NCBI GenBank assembly: GCA_937874965.1
Contig: CALNCD010000115.1
Span: 1 to 7,374, forward strand
Reading direction: 5' to 3'
Length of the DNA: 7,374 nucleotides
Origin: an uncultured Erysipelotrichaceae bacterium
GTDB taxonomy: Bacteria; Bacillota_I; Bacilli_A; Erysipelotrichales; Erysipelotrichaceae
Every line of letters starts with the position of its first letter. Position 1 is the stretch's first letter. Of the stretch, positions 1-5,075 are shown piece by piece. The translations under genes and the position numbers were made by a program. A model generated the notes under the pieces. That model saw only the letters and a program-made list of their open reading frames with translations. It was not told the origin of the DNA and did not search any database.

Positions 1-950
1 CAGCACTTGCAGCAGGGAACTCAGTCATTATCAAGCCTTCAGAAGCAGCATCTCTGGTTGCTGCGGCATTACTGGAGGTGATCCATCCCGGAACACTTGA
101 GATACCGCAAGGACTAATTTCACTGCTTCATGGGGATGCAGCGATGATTTCAGATACAATCATGCAAAGCCAGACGGTACGGAAAATTTCATTTACAGGG
201 TCAACCCGGGTTGGGAAACTGCTCTTTGAGAAATGTGCATCTACCCTCAAACGAATGTCCCTCGAGCTGGGAGGCAATGCCCCTTTCATCGTCACGGGCG
301 CTGCTGATTTGGAACAGGCTTCCACTGATCTGGTTCTTGCCAAGACCAGAAACAACGGACAGATCTGCGTGGCACCCAACCGGGTGATTGTTCAGCGGGA
401 TATTCATGATGCTTTCATGGAAAAAGTGATTCAGAAAGCCAAGCAGGTGAGCGGAGGCAATCCATTGGATGCCTCCAAGCGGTATGGACCATTGATCAAT
501 GAAGCGGCTGTTCGAAGGATTAATGGATTATTAGAAGATGCGCGAAGCAAAGGTGCACGTATCGTGTATCAGGAAAGGCTGGACTTTTCCTGCCGGAATA
601 TGTTTCCATTGACGATTGTTGATGGCATTCACTCCTCCATGAATATCTATTATGAGGAGATATTTGGTCCTGTGATTGCGTCGTATTGCGTTGATACGAT
701 CGAAGCATGCATCGAAGAGGCCAATCACACCGAGTATGGCTTGGCAGCCTATCTCTATACCCGCGATCCGCAGGAAATCACCAGAATTTCCGCTGCTCTT
801 GAAACCGGATTGGTCGGCATCAATACAACTGTTGTTTCTACAGTTGAAACCCCCTTTGGCGGAGTGAAAAACTCTGGAATCGGATTGGAAAACGGCAAGT
901 ACGGGTTACGTGAATTTCAGAATGTCACGTTGTTTTCCGAGAGCATGTAA
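1..950 (+). CDS. NAD(P)-dependent aldehyde dehydrogenase, succinate-semialdehyde dehydrogenase-like (5' end missing)
   Basis: The reading frame is open from base 3, so the gene enters from outside the window; 315 residues are visible. Aldehyde dehydrogenases usually have about 450-490 residues, so roughly 150-170 N-terminal residues are missing. Visible family marks, numbered from the first visible codon, are AAGN and KPSE (3-14, cofactor-binding region), FTGSTRVGK (64-72), LELGG with general base Glu88, NNGQICV with catalytic Cys122, EEIFGP (218-223) and the C-terminal GGVKNSGIG (286-294). The enzyme oxidises an aldehyde to a carboxylate in the cytoplasm using NAD(P)+. FTGSTxVGK and the GGVKxSGxG end resemble succinate-semialdehyde dehydrogenases (GabD type) most, but substrate cannot be fixed from this. 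The second cysteine of the CVC motif common in that subgroup is Ala124 here. The GTG at base 78 is an internal valine in conserved sequence, not the start. Confidence 0.93.
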   Translation, partial: ALAAGNSVIIKPSEAASLVAAALLEVIHPGTLEIPQGLISLLHGDAAMISDTIMQSQTVRKISFTGSTRVGKLLFEKCASTLKRMSLELGGNAPFIVTGAADLEQASTDLVLAKTRNNGQICVAPNRVIVQRDIHDAFMEKVIQKAKQVSGGNPLDASKRYGPLINEAAVRRINGLLEDARSKGARIVYQERLDFSCRNMFPLTIVDGIHSSMNIYYEEIFGPVIASYCVDTIEACIEEANHTEYGLAAYLYTRDPQEITRISAALETGLVGINTTVVSTVETPFGGVKNSGIGLENGKYGLREFQNVTLFSESM

Positions 951-1066
951 AACGCTCAGATCCAAGATGTTTGAACGACGGCGACGGGTTCTCAATCTGG
1001 TGAGAAATTACAGAAACGTCTTCTTTTCAGAACGTTCATGACGCAGAGCATAGAAGATGTCCATCT

Positions 1067-1088
1067 GAGGTGACGCAAGTCACCTTTT
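1067..1088 (+). terminator. Probable terminator hairpin after the aldehyde dehydrogenase gene
   Basis: AGGTGAC (1068-1074) and GTCACCT (1079-1085) form a perfect 7-bp stem closed by a GCAA loop, which is a stabilising GNRA tetraloop, followed by TTT (1086-1088). G1067 can add a G-U pair. The T tract is short, so termination may be incomplete. It lies 117 bases after the dehydrogenase stop and just before the next promoter, which suits its role. The preceding stretch 951-1066 holds no gene that I can support. Confidence 0.5.
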
Positions 1089-1095
1089 GCGTTAC

Positions 1096-1124
1096 TTGAT
1101 GGAATTGTACTGATAGGCTATAGT
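1096..1124 (+). promoter_or_regulatory. Sigma-A-type promoter for the HAD hydrolase gene
   Basis: TTGATG (1096-1101) and TATAGT (1119-1124) are separated by exactly 17 bases and match the vegetative consensus at 4/6 and 5/6 positions. Transcription would start near 1131, giving a leader of about 32 bases that contains the GGGG ribosome-binding site. The spacing and the position just before the gene make this the best promoter in the window. Confidence 0.65.
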
Positions 1125-1162
1125 ATCGGTAATAGCTCGATGCGCTGAGAAATGGGGATTCA

Positions 1163-1810
1163 ATGAAAAAAGCACTTATTTTTGATTTCGATGGTTTGAT
1201 TCTGGATACAGAATACTGCTGGTATACCGTGTTTACTGATTGGTTCAAGGTGAATTATCAGTATGATTTGACCATGTCTGATTTCCTGCTTTGTGTCGGT
1301 CACACGGATGATCTCTTTCTTAAGTACATGGCGGATATTCTTGATACGACAATTGATCAGAACCGCTTTAAAGCCGAAGTGAATGAAGCCTGTCTCAAAC
1401 GTGTTCAAGAACTGCCGTTAATGCCGGGTATCCAAGAACTTCTGGATCATGCAAAAGATAGTTCGATACGGTGCTGCATTGTTTCCAACGCCAGTCTAGA
1501 CTGGATTCTTCCTCCTTTGGAGCGATTGGGAATAGCGGATGGCTTTGAATTCATCATGAGTGCTGCACAAGAAGGCGTGTTCAAACCTGATCCGGCGTTG
1601 TATGATCGGGCGGTATTGAAACTGGGGGTGGAAAAGCCGGAATGCCTCATCTTAGAGGATTCAGAAGCCGGATTGGAAGCCGGGTATGCCAGCGGAATTG
1701 ATGTCATTTTGGTTACAAACCGGATTACCGCCCAGATGATGTTTCCAAAGCATTATAAAAAACGGCTGGCAAGCCTGCAAGGCGTAAGTCTGTCTGCGGT
1801 TTTGAGCTAG
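1163..1810 (+). CDS. HAD-superfamily hydrolase, beta-phosphoglucomutase-like subfamily
   Basis: The 215-residue protein has all four HAD motifs: DFDGLILDTE (8-17) with nucleophile Asp8 and acid/base Asp10; VSNAS (107-111) with Ser108; Lys141 in FKPDP; and LEDSEAG (164-170) with the Mg-binding acidic pair Glu165/Asp166. A helical cap lies between motifs I and II (about 18-88), the C1 cap of the beta-phosphoglucomutase/phosphatase subfamily. Family members dephosphorylate, or transfer phosphate within, small sugar phosphates and related metabolites in the cytoplasm through an aspartyl-phosphate. Length is normal and the gene looks intact. The ATG at 1163 follows GGGG (1154-1157) at good spacing, and a well-formed promoter lies upstream. 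It appears to be transcribed alone, ending at a strong hairpin. The substrate cannot be told from sequence; a phosphatase is as likely as a phosphomutase. Confidence 0.92.
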   Translation: MKKALIFDFDGLILDTEYCWYTVFTDWFKVNYQYDLTMSDFLLCVGHTDDLFLKYMADILDTTIDQNRFKAEVNEACLKRVQELPLMPGIQELLDHAKDSSIRCCIVSNASLDWILPPLERLGIADGFEFIMSAAQEGVFKPDPALYDRAVLKLGVEKPECLILEDSEAGLEAGYASGIDVILVTNRITAQMMFPKHYKKRLASLQGVSLSAVLS

Positions 1811-1827
1811 TACATAATTATTGGTTG

Positions 1828-1873
1828 AAAAATCCTCCGATGAATCCCATTGTCGGGTATAGTCGGAGGATTT
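1828..1873. terminator. Bidirectional terminator between convergent genes
   Basis: AAATCCTCCGA (1830-1840) and TCGGAGGATTT (1863-1873) are a perfect 11-bp inverted repeat with a 22-base loop; CCC (1846-1848) and GGG (1855-1857) in the loop can form a small inner stem. It lies 19 bases after the HAD stop codon and 6 bases after the methionine-synthase-like stop codon on the other strand. Read on the minus strand, the stem runs into five T residues, so it should work best for the minus-strand gene; on the plus strand only TTTATT follows. Confidence 0.8.
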
Positions 1874-1879
1874 ATTGGA

Positions 1880-3028
1880 TTAACCGAAGAACTTCAGGGC
1901 AATGTCCTGTCCTTGTTGAATCTTGGCCCATTGCTGTTCCATGGAGAGTTCATTGCCGCCATCACAGGATGCGAAACCGCATTGGTGCGAGACATAGAGC
2001 CGCTTTTTAGGAATAATGGCACTGGCTTTGCGAAGCAGTTCCAATGCTCTTGTCTCATCATCAAGTGTATTGGTCTTGCTGGAGAGAACCCCTAAGACGA
2101 CTTCAGTTTCGGGTTTGTCTTTCAAGGCCTCCAGGGCAACCAGATCCCCTGCACGATCATCGTCCCATTCCAGAAAGAAACGATCATAGTGCTGCTCACT
2201 CAGGAATTTCTTGGCAATGGCCTCGTAGGTTCCGCCAGAAGCATGCCTGGATTGGTAATTGCCGCGGCAGTTATGTGTCCAGACCTTTAAACCTAGATTA
2301 CGCCCATAGTCAGCGATGATATTGTTTATGGCGATAAACTGATCCGCCAGGTCAGAGAGCTGTTGATTGCCGGCTTTGAAGAAACTGTCAGGATTGGATT
2401 CATCAAACAGCTGCCAAAGGCAATCATCAAACTGAATGATCGTTCCGCCAGCCTCACGGTATTCACTCAAGAATTCCTTATAGGCATTGATCAAGCCTTG
2501 TTTTAGGTCTTCAGGCGTTGCATAGACTTGATCCGGACCGGTCAAGCCATCAAAGATGGAGAGTTCTGTAAAGGCGTGGGCTGCTCCCCAGACCGTTAAT
2601 TTCACGTCATGATTCTGGGAATTTTCGTTGACAGTTTTGAAGATTTCAATGAAATGATGATTCTTGCCGGATAAAGGCTTGATAATCCGAATCCCGATGT
2701 CCCGACGTGTTTCGAAAAGACCGCCATCATGATCTTTAAAGGTGTAGCCGTTGGGCTGTATAAAGCGTTCAATGCCCTCAAGTCCCCAGATAAAGTCAAG
2801 ATGCCACATTGATTTGGAGTATTCTCCATCGGTAAGCGTATCGATTCCATGGTTGATCTGTTCCTGGATAATGGATTGGATAGCGCTGGATTCAGTATCC
2901 TGATACCCCTCGATGTCTGTGTAGAAGGGATAGGTAATGTCGTCACGATGTTCTATTTCGGTCTTGTAGCGCAGAAGGTCTTGGGGACGAAGCAAGGATC
3001 CAACCAGCTGGAATTTTGATAGAGTCAT
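1880..3028 (-). CDS. Cobalamin-independent methionine synthase-like protein (MetE C-terminal domain family, YxjG/YxjH type)
   Basis: The 382-residue protein has the length of the single-domain MetE relatives YxjG/YxjH of Bacillus (about 377 residues), half the size of full MetE. It starts with the family's VGSLLRP (9-15), followed by TDGE(Y)..S.WH.DF (66-79), QFDDC (199-203) and GVLSSKTNTL (313-322). The zinc site of the MetE fold is complete: His252 and Cys254 in THNCRGN, Glu287 in FLEWDDD, and Cys350 in SHQCGFASC. These relatives are thought to move a methyl group to a thiol such as homocysteine without vitamin B12, but the methyl donor of short members is not settled. The ATG at 3028 has AAGGAGAA (3035-3042 on this strand) at normal spacing. 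It is divergent from a LysR regulator that probably controls it. No S-box (SAM) riboswitch is visible, although Bacillus yxjG/yxjH carry one. Confidence 0.9.
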   Translation of the reverse strand: MTLSKFQLVGSLLRPQDLLRYKTEIEHRDDITYPFYTDIEGYQDTESSAIQSIIQEQINHGIDTLTDGEYSKSMWHLDFIWGLEGIERFIQPNGYTFKDHDGGLFETRRDIGIRIIKPLSGKNHHFIEIFKTVNENSQNHDVKLTVWGAAHAFTELSIFDGLTGPDQVYATPEDLKQGLINAYKEFLSEYREAGGTIIQFDDCLWQLFDESNPDSFFKAGNQQLSDLADQFIAINNIIADYGRNLGLKVWTHNCRGNYQSRHASGGTYEAIAKKFLSEQHYDRFFLEWDDDRAGDLVALEALKDKPETEVVLGVLSSKTNTLDDETRALELLRKASAIIPKKRLYVSHQCGFASCDGGNELSMEQQWAKIQQGQDIALKFFG

Positions 3029-3051
3029 AAACAGTTCTCCTTAATGCTTCC

Positions 3052-3060
3052 ATTCTAGCA
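3052..3060 (-). promoter_or_regulatory. Extended -10 promoter for the methionine synthase-like gene
   Basis: Read on the minus strand, TGC-TAGAAT (3060-3052) is an extended -10 element: TGn directly before a hexamer matching TATAAT at 5/6. The -35 position (TATCTA) is poor, which fits a promoter that needs an activator. Transcription would start near 3045, giving a leader of about 17 bases that carries the AAGGAGAA ribosome-binding site. Confidence 0.5.
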
Positions 3061-3070
3061 AATTCCTCCG

Positions 3071-3110
3071 ATAATAGATAATCTTTAATAACTTTCATGT
3101 ATAATAGGTA
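3071..3110 (+). repeat. Direct repeat of a LysR half-site, 30 bp apart
   Basis: ATAATAGATA (3071-3080) recurs as ATAATAGGTA (3101-3110), a 9/10 match at exactly 30 bp, close to three helical turns. The second copy is the left arm of the 15-base dyad at 3104-3118. The first lies where the dyad centre would be near -36 of the divergent promoter and keeps a T-N11-A core (3075 to 3087), as expected for an activation half-site. Confidence 0.55.
3100..3105 (+). promoter_or_regulatory. -10 element of the LysR regulator promoter
   Basis: TATAAT is a perfect -10 hexamer, giving a start point near 3112 and a short leader to the ATG at 3137. No good -35 hexamer lies at 16-18 bases spacing. The predicted start point falls on the centre of the adjacent dyad, so a bound regulator would block this promoter. 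Confidence 0.5.
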
Positions 3111-3118
3111 TTACCTAT
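3104..3118. promoter_or_regulatory. LysR-type operator dyad (T-N11-A)
   Basis: ATAGGTA (3104-3110) and TACCTAT (3112-3118) are perfect inverted 7-base arms around T3111, and 3105-3117 forms the T-N11-A core typical of LysR-family binding sites. The centre lies about 66 bases before the inferred start of the methionine synthase-like transcript and on the regulator's own start point. That is the classical place for a LysR recognition site: activation of the neighbour and repression of itself. The ATAG-N7-CTAT frame also matches the outer bases of the methionine-regulator box known in streptococci. Confidence 0.65.
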
Positions 3119-3136
3119 AACAAGGAGAACTAAATC

Positions 3137-4057
3137 ATGCGTATCCAACAACTTGAATATCTGGAAAAGATTGCGGAAACAGGCTCGCTGAATGAAGCAG
3201 CAAAGCAGCTTTTTATCACACAACCCAGTTTAACCCAAGCCATCAAGGATCTGGAAAACGAGTACAGTATCCAATTGTTTATCCGCAGTAAAAGCGGCAT
3301 GACATTGACTGCTGAGGGGCGGGAATTCATGAACTATACCAAGGGGGTTCTTGATCAAGTGAATCTGCTGAATACAAAATTCAGGCAGGATACGCCCCGA
3401 AAACAGTCATTCAGCGTCTCTGCTCAGCACTATGCATTCGTCGTCCACGCCTTTGTTGAACTTGTAAAGCAGTTCAAGGAAATCGATTATGATCTGGCAC
3501 TTCGGGAAACCTTGACGCAGAACACATTGGAGGATGTTCAAACCCTCAAAAGTGAGGTCGGTGTGATTTATCTGAACCAATTCAATGAAAAAGTTCTGAG
3601 ACGTCTTTTTGAAGAGCGTGAACTGGCTTTTACCCCGCTCTTCGAAGCCAAGCCGCATGTTTTTGTCGGCCGTGACAATCCGCTTAGTGCATTGCAACGG
3701 TTAACCCTGGATGATCTGGTGGATTATCCCTATCTTTCTTATGAACAAGGTGCGACAAATTCGTATTATTTCTCTGAAGAAATCCTGAGTACAATGCAGC
3801 ATCGCAAACAGATTACCATCAGTGATCGGGCAACCATTTTCAATCTTATGATTGGACTGGATGGTTACACGATCAGTTCTGGCATTATCAGCAGTGAACT
3901 GAATGATGAAAAGATCATCGCAATCCCACTGGAGGTGGACGATGCGATGATCATCGGTTATCTGACTCATAAGCGGATGACCTTAAGTTCTGTTGCCCAT
4001 GAGTATTTACGGCTGTTGAAGCAGCATATCCGCAACTATGGCTTTGAGGTAAGCTGA
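3137..4057 (+). CDS. LysR-family transcriptional regulator, divergent from the methionine synthase-like gene
   Basis: The 306-residue protein has standard LysR size. Residues about 3-62 are the winged helix-turn-helix, with the typical FxxIAExGSLNEAAKQLFITQPSLTQAIKDLE pattern (split here across about residues 9-40) and the wing ending in LTAEGREF (57-64). A linker helix follows to about residue 85, then a two-lobed effector-binding domain (about 92-300). The protein binds DNA as a tetramer in the cytoplasm and normally activates a divergent gene in response to a small metabolite. The ATG at 3137 follows AAGGAG (3122-3127) by 9 bases. The dyad at 3104-3118 and its half-site repeat are likely targets. 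A role in sulfur or methionine metabolism is inferred only from the neighbour. The gene ends 3 bases from the convergent GyrI-like gene, and I see no terminator hairpin there. Confidence 0.93.
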   Translation: MRIQQLEYLEKIAETGSLNEAAKQLFITQPSLTQAIKDLENEYSIQLFIRSKSGMTLTAEGREFMNYTKGVLDQVNLLNTKFRQDTPRKQSFSVSAQHYAFVVHAFVELVKQFKEIDYDLALRETLTQNTLEDVQTLKSEVGVIYLNQFNEKVLRRLFEERELAFTPLFEAKPHVFVGRDNPLSALQRLTLDDLVDYPYLSYEQGATNSYYFSEEILSTMQHRKQITISDRATIFNLMIGLDGYTISSGIISSELNDEKIIAIPLEVDDAMIIGYLTHKRMTLSSVAHEYLRLLKQHIRNYGFEVS

Positions 4058-4060
4058 CGG

Positions 4061-4549
4061 CTATTCAATGGGAATATAAAAATCAGTGATGCTTGATCCT
4101 TTTGACGTGGCCGGCGGTTCATTGACATAGAGTTCAAAAGGAGGAGCATCTCTAAGGGTGTACTCGCTTTTAAACAGCCATTCCTGGTAAACCCACGTCC
4201 ACGCCTCACCGTAGTCTTTTGGACGCAAATCGAAACGGGCAACAGCATAACGGCCGTTGAGCGTTGTTGCACTGATGCTTTCAGAGTCAGGAAGGTGTGT
4301 GATTCCCGCTGGAATGGTCATTGCGACGCTGGTTCTCAATTGCTCAGGCGCGCTGATATACGGATTGTCATTGTAGATGGTCAGGACTTTGGTCACATCC
4401 GGCCGAATCAGCTGATGGGCATCTGCAAACGTATAGAGCTCGGTAAAGAGCTTACGGGCATTGCGGCGAAAGGCAAGATATGTTCCTCGAAAGCGGATAT
4501 AGAGGATTGATGAATCCTCGAGTGTTTCAATTCTGAGTTCTGGTTTCAA
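4061..4549 (-). CDS. GyrI-like / AraC effector-binding domain protein (free-standing)
   Basis: The 162-residue protein is a single GyrI-like small-molecule-binding domain, the fold at the C-terminus of Rob and BmrR. Visible marks are YIRFRGTY (17-24), the NPYISAPEQLR stretch (62-72), LNGRYAVARF (97-106), and the end block with W117, W124, FELY (138-141) and FYIPIE (157-162). Glu139 sits where the family commonly has its ligand-contacting glutamate; ligands are often cationic or hydrophobic drugs. The start is TTG at 4549, supported by GGAGG (4559-4563 on this strand) 9 bases before it; the reading frame stays open another 93 bases upstream but has no ATG, GTG or TTG. It follows the AraC-domain gene by 37 bases in a different frame, so the pair looks like one Rob-type regulator split in two. 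It could bind and modulate that protein, or be the remnant of a frameshifted fusion. Confidence 0.85.
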   Translation of the reverse strand: MKPELRIETLEDSSILYIRFRGTYLAFRRNARKLFTELYTFADAHQLIRPDVTKVLTIYNDNPYISAPEQLRTSVAMTIPAGITHLPDSESISATTLNGRYAVARFDLRPKDYGEAWTWVYQEWLFKSEYTLRDAPPFELYVNEPPATSKGSSITDFYIPIE

Positions 4550-4586
4550 AGGGATGAACCTCCAATCTGGTTTCAGTATACCTGGA

Positions 4587-4934
4587 TTATTCTGGGAATG
4601 ATTGGCGAATCTTGCGGTTTCGAAACTGGGTAGGTGTACACTTTAGATGCCGTTTGAAAGCGCGGATATAGGCACTTGAATCACTGAAACCATACAGATA
4701 GGCAATCGAGGTTATCGAAAGGGAAGGATTGACAGCCATTACGATGGCTGAGCGTTCGATCTTGATCCGGGAGCAGTAGTGCTGGAGTGTTTCGTGTGCC
4801 GTTGCTTTGAATACACGATGAAAATGAAAGACTGACATCCCGCAGTGGCGGGCCAGATCTTCCATGGTGATTTTCTCTTTTAAGTGAGACTCGATATAGT
4901 CTTCAGTTCGATTGATTAACGGTGTGTAATTCAT
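4587..4934 (-). CDS. AraC-family DNA-binding protein, MarA/SoxS-like single domain
   Basis: The 115-residue protein consists almost only of the AraC-type double helix-turn-helix: first helix-turn-helix about residues 22-48 (ITMEDLARHCGMSVFHFHRV), second about 73-105 with the hallmark IAYLYGFSDSSAYIRAFK and TPTQFR. It has no effector domain of its own, like MarA and SoxS, while the gene directly downstream encodes the Rob-type effector domain. It should bind asymmetric sites as a monomer and activate nearby promoters. The ATG at 4934 is the first start in frame, because a TGA lies eight codons upstream; no good ribosome-binding site precedes it, only GATGAG. It is divergent from a membrane-anchored hydrolase gene, and the shared region contains two dyads. 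It probably forms a two-gene operon with the GyrI-like gene. Confidence 0.9.
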   Translation of the reverse strand: MNYTPLINRTEDYIESHLKEKITMEDLARHCGMSVFHFHRVFKATAHETLQHYCSRIKIERSAIVMAVNPSLSITSIAYLYGFSDSSAYIRAFKRHLKCTPTQFRNRKIRQSFPE

Positions 4935-4940
4935 GATCTC

Positions 4941-4946
4941 ATCATA
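4941..4946 (-). promoter_or_regulatory. Possible -10 element of the AraC-domain gene
   Basis: On the minus strand TATGAT (4946-4941) matches TATAAT at 5/6. The base at normal start distance is 4934-4935, the first base of the ATG codon or next to it, so the transcript would be leaderless or nearly so. The -35 position lies in the neighbouring 21-base palindrome and is a poor match (TTCTTT). The hexamer also belongs to a small dyad, ATGAT-CTC-ATCAT (4933-4945). This is a weak call made mainly from position. Confidence 0.3.
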
Positions 4947-4958
4947 GCAAGGTTTTCA

Positions 4959-4979
4959 TCAAAAAGAAATTCTTTTTGA
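4959..4979. promoter_or_regulatory. Perfect 21-base palindrome in the araC-type/hydrolase intergenic region
   Basis: TCAAAAAGAA (4959-4968) and TTCTTTTTGA (4970-4979) are perfect inverted 10-base arms around A4969. No T tract follows on either strand and it lies before both genes, so an operator is more likely than a terminator. It covers the -35 position of the possible promoter for the AraC-domain gene. AraC-domain monomers usually bind asymmetric sites, so a dimeric regulator encoded elsewhere may use it. Confidence 0.5.
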
Positions 4980-5035
4980 ATGCAGCTGCTCCGATCTCGG
5001 CTTAACGCAAACTTAAACAACCGTCCCCATGGATA

Positions 5036-5054
5036 GGATAAAATAGAATTATCC
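5036..5054 (+). promoter_or_regulatory. Dyad over the likely -10 of the hydrolase gene
   Basis: GGATAA (5036-5041) and TTATCC (5049-5054) are perfect 6-base arms around a 7-base centre. The span includes two possible -10 hexamers, TAAAAT (5039-5044) and TAGAAT (5044-5049); neither has a convincing -35 at 17 bases, which suggests activator-dependent transcription. The AAAGGAGG ribosome-binding site starts 7 bases after the dyad. It may be an operator, or a weak leader hairpin if transcription starts further upstream. Confidence 0.35.
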
Positions 5055-5075
5055 AGCGGAAAAGGAGGAAACTTC

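Noticed and set aside
78..80. GTG with GGAG nearby as a start codon for a 290-residue aldehyde dehydrogenase.
   Set aside because: The frame upstream encodes the conserved AAGN and KPSE parts of the family, so this is an internal valine of a gene cut by the window edge.
2602..2946. A 114-residue minus-strand reading frame inside the methionine synthase-like gene.
   Set aside because: It lies wholly within a well-supported conserved gene in another frame, is rich in Ser/Pro/Thr as out-of-frame reads often are, and has no own ribosome-binding site that I can support.
3029..3136. Possible S-box (SAM) riboswitch before the methionine synthase-like gene.
   Set aside because: The whole intergenic region is only 108 bases, the inferred leader is about 17 bases, and none of the riboswitch's helices is visible.
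4587..4642. Programmed +1 ribosomal frameshift joining the AraC and GyrI-like frames.
   Set aside because: No known +1 slippery site or stimulator such as the prfB-type CTT-TGA with a nearby Shine-Dalgarno sequence is seen at the AraC stop, and GGAGG plus TTG explains the second product more simply.
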